Assembly (NCBI GenBank): GCA_964501905.1
Contig: CAZCTW010000004.1
Location: 107,791-171,790 of the forward strand
From: B69-G16 sp964501905
GTDB lineage: Archaea > Thermoproteota > Thermoprotei > Thermofilales > B69-G16
DNA length: 64,000 bases
Reading direction: 5' to 3'
Each line of letters begins with the position of its first letter. Within the stretch, counting starts at the first letter, position 1. This document shows positions 8,419 to 18,056 of the stretch, piece by piece. The notes beneath the pieces are model-generated. The model did not search any database. It was given only the letters and a program-made list of their open reading frames with translations, and was not told the origin of the DNA. A program made the translations under genes and the position numbers.

Positions 8419-9540
8419 TTAGTCCTCAAAACTTTCTCCGCTAGAATACTCGGGAGGGGGAGGCGGATAGGGAGGCTTTTCTCTTCTCTTAACTGCATAG
8501 ATGAGCACGGCGCTCAACGCTATAAAGGCTATGAATAGAAATGTCACGGTGAAGGGTTTAGAAGCGATAAGCGAAGGCTCGACGCTTACCTCGTCTTTCT
8601 CTTCTACTAAGCTGATGCTCTCCGAGTCTAACAGGTGGTCCTCGTACCAGACCTCTACTCTAACCTCTCTCTTCCCCTCTAAGGGGGCTGGGATGAATAC
8701 TGTTTTAACCTCCCCCTCTTCCAGGTAGATTTTCCTCGTAACGTCTAACCCTTCTCCAACCAATCTGACGAAGAAGTAGCCGGGTTTTCCCAGCTGCCTC
8801 ACAACCACTTCTACTCCTCTAGCCTTAACTTCGACGTTCACTATCCGGACTTTATAGCCCGCTATCTTCTCGGGAAGCTTTAAACCTGGAATGTAAAGGT
8901 CTAGTATGTAGACGTTTGGAGCTTCGGGCTCGTTATAGTTCATCCATAGGATTCTGGTCTCAGAGACTTCCGTAGCGTTTTTAGCGGTTTTGGGCTCCCA
9001 AGAGTAGGCTAATAGCCTAACCTGAGGATCTAGTTTTATCTCGATAACGTCTATCCAACTTCTCGGATCTCTACTGGTAAAGCTATCCCTAATTTTCACG
9101 CGGTAGGTGCTATCCTCTAATCTCTCAATAAAGTCGGTGGTATTAAGGTGTATCAAAACCTCCACTACATAGGCCCCCTTAAACTGAACCATTTTACCAG
9201 TGCCGTAGACGTCGCACAAGACATACTCTTCAGCGTCCTTATAGACGTGGGAAACTATCTCGTATTTCACCTTTTTAGGATCTGAGGTGAACAGTAATAG
9301 AGCAAACATTATGTGGGTATCTTCCTCAGCTCTAAGCTCCTCTTCTATCTCTGGCTTACCGAACCAGCTTTCTCCCTCAGCCGTGAAGGGGTGTAGTTTC
9401 TGCTTAACTATAACCGTTCCATCGGCATTGAAATAGAGCTCAAAATTTAAGGCATACCACAATTCCTGCCCGGTCACAGTTTCGGGGATCAATGAAGCGC
9501 ATATCAATAATAGGAGCATTGCCAACAGGTACTTCTTCAC
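8419..9540 (-). CDS. Secreted membrane-anchored protein of unknown function, partner of the transglutaminase
   Basis: 373 residues: signal peptide (KKYLLAMLLLLICASLIPE), a long beta-rich extracellular part with several NxT/S sequons, one membrane helix near residues 327-350 (FTVTFLFIAFIALSAVLIYA), and a cytoplasmic tail with a proline run (KPPYPPPPPEYSSGE). I do not recognise the extracellular domain. The GTG start shares one base with the stop of the upstream transglutaminase gene, so the two are surely translated together. Such pairs of a secreted transglutaminase-like protein and a C-terminally anchored partner suggest a shared job at the cell surface, for instance cross-linking or proteolysis of envelope protein; this is inference. 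Confidence 0.65.
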   Translation of the reverse strand: MKKYLLAMLLLLICASLIPETVTGQELWYALNFELYFNADGTVIVKQKLHPFTAEGESWFGKPEIEEELRAEEDTHIMFALLLFTSDPKKVKYEIVSHVYKDAEEYVLCDVYGTGKMVQFKGAYVVEVLIHLNTTDFIERLEDSTYRVKIRDSFTSRDPRSWIDVIEIKLDPQVRLLAYSWEPKTAKNATEVSETRILWMNYNEPEAPNVYILDLYIPGLKLPEKIAGYKVRIVNVEVKARGVEVVVRQLGKPGYFFVRLVGEGLDVTRKIYLEEGEVKTVFIPAPLEGKREVRVEVWYEDHLLDSESISLVEEKDEVSVEPSLIASKPFTVTFLFIAFIALSAVLIYAVKRREKPPYPPPPPEYSSGESFED

Positions 9541-10550
9541 TAGCCCCCCCTCCTGAATTCAAGCTCTATATACTCCAGTTTTAGGTAGCTTGGAATTACA
9601 AACTCCAAAAGCCCGCTCCCGTAAAAGGTTCTACCTTCAACTCCGAAGGGGACGTGTAGATTCGAGAAATCTCCAATTTTAGGTTGGCTTAAATCTTCGA
9701 GCATCTCAACGTCTATCCAACCCCACGGGGGGATGTAAACCTGAACCCACATATGCCCGCCCCAGTGCGTGAGCAGAGACATATCTTCCCGCAGAGAAGC
9801 ATTCAACCAGTGTTTTTCCTCGTGGCTAGTCAGTAAAAAGCCGAATACCGTTCTAGCGGGCAGGCCGAGTATCCTAGCTAGAGTTACATAGGTATCCGCG
9901 ACTTCTACACAGTCTCCGTAAACGGCTAGATCGAACCCCTTCTTAATCAAAGCATGGTCTGAGCCTTTTCTCCCTCTAGTCATCTCATACACCAAGTGGT
10001 CTTGAATCCACCTCGCTAGCTTTTCCGCGGTTTCTAAGGGATTGTCGCTGTAAGCAATTTTATACGCTAACTTTCTCAAAGTTTCGTTGTTAATGTTCCA
10101 GTATATGCTATCGTCTGTGTAAACTCTAGCTATCTCGAGCGGAGGCCATAAAGCCTTTTCTCTATTCAAGCGCATCTTATAACCGCTAACCCTGACAGTA
10201 TAGGTTAGGTTTATCCACAACTTGCCGCCTGGCTCTACCTCTATGAATACCAGTGCGAATACATTTCCCTCTTCATCCCTTTCATATCTCAGGGGCTTAG
10301 GCTCTACCTTTAAAACTTCACAGTAGACTCGGCTAGTGTTCCTGGGTATTGACAAGTAAACGTACTCTCTTACAACTCTATCCAGCTTATTAACTAGTAG
10401 TGCTCTCTCCTGTACTACATAAGTGTAGTTGTAGAATTCCATGCTCAGGCTAGCTATAGTTCCTTCGTCGTTTGCTGGCTTCTCAGCGAAGCCGAGTGGA
10501 AGCAGGAGAGCCAGTAGTAGAATCGCAATTAAGGTTAGTTCCTTTTTCAT
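9540..10550 (-). CDS. Secreted transglutaminase-like (papain-fold) protein
   Basis: 336 residues with an N-terminal signal (LTLIAILLLALLLPLGFA) and a transglutaminase-core domain in the second half. The catalytic triad is visible: C214 in YGDCVEVADTYVTLARILG, H266 in WGGHMWVQVYIP and D280 in GWIDVEML. The first ~150 residues are beta-rich, probably an immunoglobulin-like domain. In prokaryotes these enzymes are more often proteases or amidases than protein cross-linkers. No C-terminal membrane anchor is seen; the coupled downstream protein has one. It is divergently transcribed from the small discoidin-like gene at 10638, sharing an 87-base promoter region. Confidence 0.82.
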   Translation of the reverse strand: MKKELTLIAILLLALLLPLGFAEKPANDEGTIASLSMEFYNYTYVVQERALLVNKLDRVVREYVYLSIPRNTSRVYCEVLKVEPKPLRYERDEEGNVFALVFIEVEPGGKLWINLTYTVRVSGYKMRLNREKALWPPLEIARVYTDDSIYWNINNETLRKLAYKIAYSDNPLETAEKLARWIQDHLVYEMTRGRKGSDHALIKKGFDLAVYGDCVEVADTYVTLARILGLPARTVFGFLLTSHEEKHWLNASLREDMSLLTHWGGHMWVQVYIPPWGWIDVEMLEDLSQPKIGDFSNLHVPFGVEGRTFYGSGLLEFVIPSYLKLEYIELEFRRGG

Positions 10551-10637
10551 ACACGTGAAGATTAGCCTAGAGCATATAAATGTTTAAGCTTTCGCTATCG
10601 GAAGAGTTAAATCGCCAGTTATAGTTATAGTAAATTG

Positions 10638-11201
10638 ATGTACGCCGGTAGGATTTTAACTCTCTCTCTATTATTCCTCCTAGTTTTAGCAGCTTACGTT
10701 TTACTAGCCTCCCCGGAGGAGGAGAAATGGTGTATATCATTATCTTGCGTGGGGGAAGACCACTTAGAAGCAGAAGAAGCCAAGAGAAGGGCCGGAAACC
10801 CGTGCTGGGGATGGCTAGCAACTCACACATACCATCTTCCCTACCCTATGAGGATATCAGAGATAGACGTTGAGGTGAAGATAGGGCCTCTAGATATCCC
10901 CGGCAGGGAGGGTAGGCTCTTCTTAGAGATTAGTCCGGACGGAGAATACTGGAAAATAGTGAAAACTTTACACGTAAAGTCCGGAGATAAATACGAATTT
11001 AAAGCGGAGCTAGAAAAATCGCAAGAAGCAGAGTATGTAAGGCTCAGAGTAACCCCTCCGCCCTTTACCGGCGAATGGATTTCGGTAGACTACTCTGCGG
11101 TTAAAATTTGCGAAACAAAGGAAAAAGTCGGGATATGCAACACGGCCTTAGTCTCGGCTTTGCTGGCTTTTCTCGCCTTAGCCGTTAAGTCGCGACTGTA
11201 A
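10638..11201 (+). CDS. Small membrane-anchored discoidin-like protein
   Basis: 187 residues starting at the ATG directly after a TTG codon. An N-terminal hydrophobic segment (ILTLSLLFLLVLAAYVLLA) precedes a compact beta-rich domain of ~130 residues with LFLEISPDGEYWKIVKTLHV and YVRLRVT, the pattern of F5/8 type C (discoidin) jelly-roll domains, which usually bind sugars. Four cysteines lie in the ectodomain and flanks and may form disulfides. A weak second hydrophobic segment (ALVSALLAFLALAV) ends the protein. No Shine-Dalgarno is seen and a TATA-like GTTATAGT lies 15-20 bases upstream, so a leaderless transcript is possible. Family assignment is from pattern only. Confidence 0.6.
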   Translation: MYAGRILTLSLLFLLVLAAYVLLASPEEEKWCISLSCVGEDHLEAEEAKRRAGNPCWGWLATHTYHLPYPMRISEIDVEVKIGPLDIPGREGRLFLEISPDGEYWKIVKTLHVKSGDKYEFKAELEKSQEAEYVRLRVTPPPFTGEWISVDYSAVKICETKEKVGICNTALVSALLAFLALAVKSRL

Positions 11202-11335
11202 TAATTCACTTTTTATTCTGAAAACGTCAAAGATATTACACATATATTTTACCCTTTTCAAGTTATCCTTCACATGTTTTCCTCTATTTTATGAGTAGAA
11301 ATATGTTTATTAAGTAAAAGGTCTACTATGACCTC

Positions 11336-12487
11336 ATGGAGGTATTGATAGTACAGATGACTGGCAACTATCCCATAGACATAGGAGGCCCCGCTACAGT
11401 AGCCTATTACTTAGCGTATAACCTAGCTCTAAAAAAAGTAGATGTATCTATGGTCATTCGGATAAAAGAACGAGGTGAGCTTGAAAAATTAAGAAGTACA
11501 CCTGAGTTTCGAAAATTAGAGGAGAAGATTTCGATAAAAACAGTAAGGATAAAGTATGATTTCAAAAATATGGTAAACCTGCCCGGAGTTCTATACAAAA
11601 TATATAAAACGACCAAAGAGTTTAAACCAGAAAACTACCGCATTGTTCACTATAATTCTCCCCCTGTCGATGTAACCCTGCTATACCCCTTAAAATCTAA
11701 GGGAAAGAGCAGGCAGACAATAACTATTCACGGAGGACTCTTCTATGAGAGTGGAAACTTGGTCGGGCGCTTAATAGTGAAGAAGTACTCCGATCTTTTT
11801 CATAGAGTGATAGTCTTAAATGAATTTTCTAAAAAACTCGCGTTGAAGGCAGGTTTTAAAGAATCTAATATTGAGAAAATACCCAACGGAGTAGATATAG
11901 ACTATTTCAACAGTTTGGAGGTAATACCCCTTAAGGGGGATCCCTCGATAATCTACGCTGGGAGATTAACGAAAGTGAAAGGCGTGGACGTGCTCTTAAA
12001 GGCTTTCTCCCAGGTTTTAAGAGAATACCCGAACGCTTACCTGTACATAGTGGGAAGCGGGGGAGAGGAAGGATATTTAGCTAGGCTAGTAGAGAGGCTA
12101 GGTTTAACGGAAAACGTGGAATTTACGGGTTTTATCCCCTCCATCAGGAAAGTCCATCAGTTCATAAAATCGGCGGATATCTTCGTGCTCCCATCATATA
12201 TGGAGAACTTTAGTATTTCTCTTTTAGAAGCCATGGCTTCTAAAACTCCGATAATAGCATCAGATGCTGAAGGTAATCTAGAGGTGTTATCGAGTAAAGA
12301 AGCTCTATTTTTCCGACGTGGGGATTATAGAGAATTGGCGGAGAAAATAGCATTGCTAGCTGGGGATAAAAATTATAGTAGTAGGTTAGCTGAAAGAGCG
12401 TACAGCTTAGCGGCTAGCAAGTATTCTTGGAGCGTTATCGTGGACCGGTATCTCCGAATTTTTAAAGATTTAGCAGGCGAGAGTTAA
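11336..12487 (+). CDS. GT4 family glycosyltransferase
   Basis: 383-residue GT-B fold, retaining glycosyltransferase, cytoplasmic or membrane-peripheral. The N-terminal Rossmann part begins MEVLIVQMTGNYPIDIGGPA. The C-terminal part has the nucleotide-sugar site IIYAGRLTKVKGVDVLLKAF and the E-x7-E motif in SYMENFSISLLEAMASKTPI, typical of GT4. It opens the surface-glycan locus and is followed with one-base overlap by the beta-propeller gene. A TATA-like GTTTATTAAG lies 22-31 bases before the ATG without a Shine-Dalgarno, so the message is probably leaderless. Donor and acceptor cannot be assigned. Confidence 0.85.
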   Translation: MEVLIVQMTGNYPIDIGGPATVAYYLAYNLALKKVDVSMVIRIKERGELEKLRSTPEFRKLEEKISIKTVRIKYDFKNMVNLPGVLYKIYKTTKEFKPENYRIVHYNSPPVDVTLLYPLKSKGKSRQTITIHGGLFYESGNLVGRLIVKKYSDLFHRVIVLNEFSKKLALKAGFKESNIEKIPNGVDIDYFNSLEVIPLKGDPSIIYAGRLTKVKGVDVLLKAFSQVLREYPNAYLYIVGSGGEEGYLARLVERLGLTENVEFTGFIPSIRKVHQFIKSADIFVLPSYMENFSISLLEAMASKTPIIASDAEGNLEVLSSKEALFFRRGDYRELAEKIALLAGDKNYSSRLAERAYSLAASKYSWSVIVDRYLRIFKDLAGES

Positions 12488-13485
12488 TGGTCTTGTCAAG
12501 TATTCCTCTAAAAAACTCCCCCAAACCTCTACACATTCCTACTTTCGATGGCAGTGGTCAGGCGGTCCACCCGGACATAGTTAAAATAGGGGATTCTGGG
12601 TACGTACTCGCATTCACCCCCTATCCCTACTCTAGCGAGCTGTACGAGAATCCCTCGATACTAGTTAGCCGAGACGGGATATCCTGGTCTGAAGATGAAA
12701 TTAAAAACCCCGTGGTTCGGCCTAAGGTAAGCGGCGAGCTTACCAGCGACCCGGACGTAGTATATGCGAAAAACCGCTTTTACCTATTTTACATAAGTTG
12801 GAAATGGGGCGGAAAGTTGTTTAAAAAGGCCAGGGCTCTCCTGAAGCAATATACTAAGCAGTACTTCGCCGCCGTAACTCTCGTTACCTCAACTGATCTT
12901 AAAAAGTGGAGCGAACCTATTCAAGTTTTAAAGAGCGGGGGAATCTCCAGTTTTTCGCCTTTTACTAGGTTAATCGTAAGCCCGTCTGTTACATGGGATG
13001 GAATATTTAGAATGTGGTATGTTAAAGTCTTCGGATGTACTGATTCAAGTCCACGCGTATACTATAGGGAAAGCTTAAACGGAGTAGAATGGAGTAGGGA
13101 GAAACGAGTATTTATTAAGCTTCCCGAGGGCGAGGTTTTATGGCATATTGACGTCGAGGAGCTAAGCGATGGTCGCTATTTAATGGTCATCGCTGCCTAC
13201 CCTGAGTCGGCAAACTGTGGAAAAGTGAAGAATCTATACCTAGCTGTGTCGAGCGATGGTTTAAACTGGAGGACCTATGAAAAACCATTACTTGTCACGG
13301 GTCCTGAAGAGTCGTGGGATAGCGATAGCCTATACAGATCAACTTTTATAGTAGAAGACGGGAGGCTATGTCTATGGTATACGGGTTCGCGGAGAAAGAT
13401 ATGGAGAATAGGATACACTCATACAGAAAAACCTCTTTTCGATGAAGAGGTATACTCCTTAAACGTAGTCAAGGCGGAATTATGA
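12487..13485 (+). CDS. GH43/GH32-like five-bladed beta-propeller protein
   Basis: 332 residues without signal peptide or membrane helix. The pattern fits a five-bladed propeller glycosidase-like fold: the first acidic residue in AVHPDIVKI (D30), repeated blades with FYLFYIS, RMWYVK, YRLS/YLMVIAA and LCLWYTG, and later acidic residues in SDPDVVY and VEEL. Related proteins cleave or transfer arabinosyl, fructosyl or xylosyl residues. A cytoplasmic hydrolase between two glycosyltransferases is unusual, so it may trim an intermediate or act as a sugar-binding protein. Its ATG overlaps the stop of the previous GT4 gene by one base, and the next GT4 starts 4 bases before its end, so this is a tight operon. 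Confidence 0.65.
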   Translation: MVLSSIPLKNSPKPLHIPTFDGSGQAVHPDIVKIGDSGYVLAFTPYPYSSELYENPSILVSRDGISWSEDEIKNPVVRPKVSGELTSDPDVVYAKNRFYLFYISWKWGGKLFKKARALLKQYTKQYFAAVTLVTSTDLKKWSEPIQVLKSGGISSFSPFTRLIVSPSVTWDGIFRMWYVKVFGCTDSSPRVYYRESLNGVEWSREKRVFIKLPEGEVLWHIDVEELSDGRYLMVIAAYPESANCGKVKNLYLAVSSDGLNWRTYEKPLLVTGPEESWDSDSLYRSTFIVEDGRLCLWYTGSRRKIWRIGYTHTEKPLFDEEVYSLNVVKAEL

Positions 13486-14612
13486 GAGTACTCGTTTACA
13501 TTGACGATTTAAGCATTAAAGGAGGCGGCGAAAGAGTAGCGATGTATTTTCTCAAAGCTCTACTGCGCAACGGCATCGACACCTACTTCCTAACACTAAC
13601 TGAGGTCAACACCTTCGAAGAAATAAACGCCTATTATAGAAAGAACCCAGGGAAATTCTTTAAAGGATGGACGTTCTCGCGCCTCCTCTACATAATCCCC
13701 AAAAAAACGAAGATTATAAGCATAGCTTTAGACTACATATTCTTAATTTCTACGTGTTTACAGCTCTTCCTAGTTAACCGAAAGGCAAAGCCGGATGCTT
13801 ACATAGTCATCGTAAACACGACGTGCCAAAACGCCCCCTTCATACTTCACGGAAAACCGATCATTTCATGGGGTCTAACACCCTTCAAGAAAAAATGGAC
13901 ACTTCCCCTCCACAATATTTTGCTAGAATTGGGTCTAAGGAAGGGATGGCTTATCCTAGTAGTTGGATCAAAACGGCAGAAGCAGGCGTCTGATAGAGAG
14001 TACGGGATCTACGCAAAGGTTATCACAGTAGGCTACGACGATGAGTGGTTTAAATATTGTGGAGGGAGAAAAGTTAGAAATAAGATAGTTTATATCGCGC
14101 GGATATCACCGGAAAAAAGAGTGGAACTAGCTATTGAGGCGGCCAAGTTGTTAAAAGAAAAGTATGACGACTTTAAGCTTATAATAGTGGGCTATCCGCA
14201 GAACAGGAGGTATTACAGAAGGTTAAAAAAGCTAATAGCGGAGTACGATTTGTCAAATAATGTAAAGCTGCTCCCCGAAGACTCCCCCACCGTCATTAGA
14301 GAGAACTTGCTAGAAGCAGAGGTTTTCTGGAACTTTTCTGAGGGTTATGGAGGAGTAGTAAATTATGAAGCTCTGGCGTGCGGGTGTATACCGGTATTCT
14401 CCAGAAATTTTAAAGATCAGATAGGCGGGCACGGATATGTGGTAAACAGCGTCGAGGAGGCAGTCGAAGCTACGGTAAAAATACTAGAAATGGACGATGA
14501 AGAGAAAAGGAAGCAAGCTTTAGAATGCTCGAGATACGCGAGAAAATTCTCTAGGTCGATTTTCGAGAAGAAATTTGTAAATCTCATACGGCTAGTTGTT
14601 GGCAGGAGTTGA
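13482..14612 (+). CDS. GT4 family glycosyltransferase (ALG11-like)
   Basis: 376 residues. The glycine-rich N-terminal loop SIKGGGERVA and the long insertion around residues 60-120 with a hydrophobic helix (IISIALDYIFLISTCLQLFL) recall ALG11-type mannosyltransferases, which act at the membrane on lipid-linked oligosaccharides. The C-terminal donor site has KIVYIARISPEKRVELAIEA and the E-x7-E motif in FSEGYGGVVNYEALACGCIP. ATG start overlapping the previous gene by 4 bases. Sugar specificity is not certain. Confidence 0.8.
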   Translation: MRVLVYIDDLSIKGGGERVAMYFLKALLRNGIDTYFLTLTEVNTFEEINAYYRKNPGKFFKGWTFSRLLYIIPKKTKIISIALDYIFLISTCLQLFLVNRKAKPDAYIVIVNTTCQNAPFILHGKPIISWGLTPFKKKWTLPLHNILLELGLRKGWLILVVGSKRQKQASDREYGIYAKVITVGYDDEWFKYCGGRKVRNKIVYIARISPEKRVELAIEAAKLLKEKYDDFKLIIVGYPQNRRYYRRLKKLIAEYDLSNNVKLLPEDSPTVIRENLLEAEVFWNFSEGYGGVVNYEALACGCIPVFSRNFKDQIGGHGYVVNSVEEAVEATVKILEMDDEEKRKQALECSRYARKFSRSIFEKKFVNLIRLVVGRS

Positions 14613-15565
14613 TTCATATTAAAGAGTGTAAACTATCTGTCGTAGTACCATCTTATAATTCGCACCCCACGATAAAAAAATGCATAGAATCCCTACTTAA
14701 ACAGGAAATAGAGGCAGATTACGAGATAATAGTAGTCGATAGTAGCAGCGACGAGGGCGTAGCCGAAATATTAAAAGAGTTTCCGGAGGTAAAGCTTTAC
14801 CGTTTTCGAAAACGCCTAAACGCTGGACAGGCCAGAAACATAGGAACAAAAGCGAGCAGAGGAGATATCATAGCATTTATAGACTCCGACTGCGTAGCGC
14901 CCGAGAACTGGCTTAAAAGAATACTCGATGACTTCAATAGATACCCTCAAATCTGCGGCGTTTTCGGAGTTTACACTGGAGGGCGCAGTTTACTAGAAAA
15001 AATCTGCGGAGGAGAATTCCGCAAACAGTCAGGAATCGGTTTCTGTAAAGGCTTTATAGAAGGGAATTGCGCCTTCAAGAGGGAGGTTTTCGAGAAAGGA
15101 TGTTCTTGGAGCGAAAGAACTAGATCCCAATACGTAGACTTAGCAAAGTGTATAAGGCTTAAAGTCGGAAAGCCGGTTCTTTGGGATTCCGACCTGAAAG
15201 TCCTACATCTGGGGAGGGTAACGTGGAGAAAATTAATTAAATCTGGTATGTCAAAATTTGAGGAAGATAAAAAATCAAAAATGCTCATGGCTAAATCCCT
15301 AGCCTTTTCCCTAATGTTGTTAGTCGGCTTTGCGTCTTTCCTCTATTACCTGGCAACTATGGACGTCAAAGCTCTTATTCTATCAATTTCCCCGAATATT
15401 CCCCTCATGTATTACGCGCTTAGAGATCGTATGCTCTCTTTTAAATACAGAATTGTACTCCTCCCATATCTGGTATGGATAAGGTGGGTTTTTTGGTTTG
15501 GATGGTTTTACGCTTGTATGACGTATTTTTCAGAGAAACAAGGTTCTTATGGAAAAGATGCTTAA
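14609..15565 (+). CDS. GT2 family glycosyltransferase with C-terminal membrane helices
   Basis: 318 residues. The GT-A domain starts KLSVVVPSYNS, with the nucleotide-binding DSSSDEG and the metal-site region IAFIDSDCVAPENWL. After the catalytic part, three hydrophobic helices (about residues 228-250, 256-276, 285-310) anchor it in the membrane, which fits transfer onto a lipid carrier. The start is TTG, overlapping the preceding TGA stop; GGAG lies immediately before it, closer than ideal, so the exact start is uncertain. It is the third glycosyltransferase in a row in this operon. Confidence 0.82.
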   Translation: MIHIKECKLSVVVPSYNSHPTIKKCIESLLKQEIEADYEIIVVDSSSDEGVAEILKEFPEVKLYRFRKRLNAGQARNIGTKASRGDIIAFIDSDCVAPENWLKRILDDFNRYPQICGVFGVYTGGRSLLEKICGGEFRKQSGIGFCKGFIEGNCAFKREVFEKGCSWSERTRSQYVDLAKCIRLKVGKPVLWDSDLKVLHLGRVTWRKLIKSGMSKFEEDKKSKMLMAKSLAFSLMLLVGFASFLYYLATMDVKALILSISPNIPLMYYALRDRMLSFKYRIVLLPYLVWIRWVFWFGWFYACMTYFSEKQGSYGKDA

Positions 15566-15628
15566 TAGCATAGAAAAATATTCATATGACCTCGATAATA
15601 TTAGAATATTAAATACACGTTGGTGAAA

Positions 15629-16582
15629 ATGTATCCTGAAAATATAAGAGAAAAAATCCTATTAACCGGCGCCACGGGCTTTATAGGCAGTCACCTAATC
15701 CCTAAATTAGTAGAGAGAAACTACGATGTATACGTTCTTCAAAGGTATATAACTGGGAGATACGTTTTAGGCTCAAATGTAAAAACCGTTTTTGCAGACT
15801 TAAGAAACGAGGTGGACGTCAGGAGAGCCGTTAAGCTTGTACAACCAGATTACGTCATACATCTAGCCGCTATAAGCCCAGTCTCCTACAGCTACGACCA
15901 CCCGCAAGAAGTCATAGAAGTAAACTTATTAGGAACGGTAAACCTGGCAGAAGCCTGTCTCCGCGAAGTACCCCGTTTAAACCAGTTCCTTTTCGCTTCT
16001 ACATCTGAAACCTATGGGAATGGTCCAGTACCTAAGAAAGAGGATACTCCTCAAAACCCTAACAGTCCCTATGCTGTAAGTAAGCTGGCAGCTGAGAAAT
16101 ACTTGTTATACCTTAGAGACGCCTACGATTTCCCCATAACTATACTCAGGAACTTTAACACTTACGGCAGGAAGAGAAATACCCACTTTTTCGTCGAAAG
16201 AACGATATATCAGATGCTGACTAGCAACGAGGTAAGACTAGGAGATCTTACGCCTATACGGGATTTCATGTACGTGGAGGATCACGTAAACGCTTACCTC
16301 ACGTGTTTAGGGAACACCAAAGCTATAGGGGAGATCTTCAATTTCTGCACGGGTCGCCAAGCCAAATTAAGCGAAGTCGTGGAGATAATTAGAGAATTGA
16401 CCGGGTTTAAAGGGGTCGTAAAATGGTACAGCATACCCGTTAGACCACTGGATATAAAAGTCCTCTACGGGGACTACTCTAAGGCCAAGAGGGTTTTAAA
16501 TTGGGAGCCTAAATATACACTGGAAAAAGGGCTTAAGCTCACGGTCGACTACTGGCGGAATAAACTAAATAAAAAAAGTTGA
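15629..16582 (+). CDS. NAD-dependent sugar epimerase/dehydratase (extended SDR)
   Basis: 317 residues. The cofactor loop is GATGFIGSH near the N-terminus. Catalytic Ser/Thr lies in FASTSETYG and the YxxxK pair is YAVSK. Substrate-loop landmarks (RNFNTYG, RDFMYVEDHV) match GDP-mannose dehydratase and UDP-sugar epimerase relatives, so it acts on a nucleotide-sugar in the cytoplasm. The open frame allows TTG at 15620, but I choose the ATG at 15629, which follows GGTGA at close spacing. It stands alone between the first glycosyltransferase operon and the convergent aminotransferase. Confidence 0.85.
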   Translation: MYPENIREKILLTGATGFIGSHLIPKLVERNYDVYVLQRYITGRYVLGSNVKTVFADLRNEVDVRRAVKLVQPDYVIHLAAISPVSYSYDHPQEVIEVNLLGTVNLAEACLREVPRLNQFLFASTSETYGNGPVPKKEDTPQNPNSPYAVSKLAAEKYLLYLRDAYDFPITILRNFNTYGRKRNTHFFVERTIYQMLTSNEVRLGDLTPIRDFMYVEDHVNAYLTCLGNTKAIGEIFNFCTGRQAKLSEVVEIIRELTGFKGVVKWYSIPVRPLDIKVLYGDYSKAKRVLNWEPKYTLEKGLKLTVDYWRNKLNKKS

Positions 16583-16737
16583 TATTACTCACGTTTCATA
16601 AACGCCTCTAGGTGTACACTATACCTCCATAGCCTAATTAGAAATATCCTATCTAAATTCTTTGTTATAATATTGATTTTAGATAACCTCTTCTACTTCA
16701 ACTCTCTACCTTTTCAACCGTGCCCAAACAAGTTATC

Positions 16738-17862
16738 TCAATTACTTCCAGCTACCCTCTCCAGAATACTCAGAATTTTTTCTTGTTCTTCTTCTTTAAT
16801 ACCGACGAAAAGAGGCAGGGATAGCACAGTATCACTGGCTCGTTCAGTGTGCGGGAGGAAGCCGCGGCTATACCCGAATAACTCCATGTACACTGGTTGG
16901 AGGTGTATAGGAGGATTAAAAGCAGTCCGAGTTTCCACGCCTTCTCTATCGTATAACTCTATGGCTTTATCCCTAAGCTCTTTAGACTTGAACTGTACGG
17001 TGTAGAACATATACGTATGTCTAACATAAGGTGCTTCATAAGGCGGGCGTACGAAATCTAACCCTAGCTCCTCTATCCTCCTCGTGTAATACTTAGCCCC
17101 CTCTATTTTCCTAGATAGCACCCACTCTATCCGTTTGAGTTGAACTAGCCCGAGGGCGGCTTGAATATCCGTCATCCTATAGTTGAAACCTATGTATTTA
17201 AAATGGAAAGGCTCGTACTGTCCGTGAGACCTCAACATCCTAATCTTCTCAGCTAAGTCTTCATCATTTGTAGTAATCATTCCTCCTTCGCCCGTCGTTA
17301 TATTTTTGTTCGGGTAGAAGGAAAAGCAGGCTACGTGTCCTAAATTGCCAACCATTTTGCCTTTGTAGATGCTACCGTGGGCTTCGGCCGCGTCCTCAAT
17401 CAGGAACAATCCGTTTTCCTCCGAAATTTCTGCTAATTCATCCATTTCAGCTGGATGCCCAGCATAGTGGACAGCTATAATAGCTTTGGTTTTCTCGGTT
17501 ATCTTCTCACGTACAGATTCAGGATCGATGTTAAGAGTTAAGGGATCTATATCAGCAAAGACGGGTTTTGCCCGTTGATATAAGACGACGTTAGCCGTAG
17601 AGATGAACGAAAACGAGGGAACTATAACTTCGTCGCCGGGTCCGATCTCTAGCGCAGCTAGCGCTAAGTGTAGAGCCGCGGTTCCATTAGAAACGGCAAT
17701 GCCCTCCTTAGCCCCTATATATTTGGAAAATTCCTTCTCGAATTGCTCTACATAGAGGCCTTGAGAAAGCCTTTTCTCTAGAACTGCTTTGTAAACGGCT
17801 CTAGCGTCCTCCTCTGTAACGTATGGCACGGCGTAGGGAATTAAATACTTATTCTTATGCAC
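16738..17862 (-). CDS. DegT/DnrJ/EryC1/StrS-type sugar aminotransferase
   Basis: 374-residue PLP enzyme that aminates a keto-sugar nucleotide. The PLP Schiff-base lysine is K186 in SFYPNKNITTGEGG, and D157 in IEDAAEAHG contacts the pyridine nitrogen. Full-length for the family and close in pattern to perosamine/UDP-4-amino-sugar synthetases. GTG start preceded by GGTGA with a 6-base spacer. It is convergent with the SDR gene at 15629 and divergent from the SDR at 18110, whose 4-keto product it could use. Confidence 0.87.
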   Translation of the reverse strand: MHKNKYLIPYAVPYVTEEDARAVYKAVLEKRLSQGLYVEQFEKEFSKYIGAKEGIAVSNGTAALHLALAALEIGPGDEVIVPSFSFISTANVVLYQRAKPVFADIDPLTLNIDPESVREKITEKTKAIIAVHYAGHPAEMDELAEISEENGLFLIEDAAEAHGSIYKGKMVGNLGHVACFSFYPNKNITTGEGGMITTNDEDLAEKIRMLRSHGQYEPFHFKYIGFNYRMTDIQAALGLVQLKRIEWVLSRKIEGAKYYTRRIEELGLDFVRPPYEAPYVRHTYMFYTVQFKSKELRDKAIELYDREGVETRTAFNPPIHLQPVYMELFGYSRGFLPHTERASDTVLSLPLFVGIKEEEQEKILSILERVAGSN

Positions 17863-18056
17863 TAATATTCACCGATTATATTGAAAGATACTTGTATATT
17901 GATTTATTTATACCTTTCCCTATTCTATGAGAAAATAGATAACTATTCTGTATAACTTTAATATTTTTTACTAAAGTTCTTTCGTAATTTTTCTTTATTA
18001 ATTATTCGAAAAATAAAAAGAATAATGAGAAATATATGGAGAAGTATTAGAAAGGA

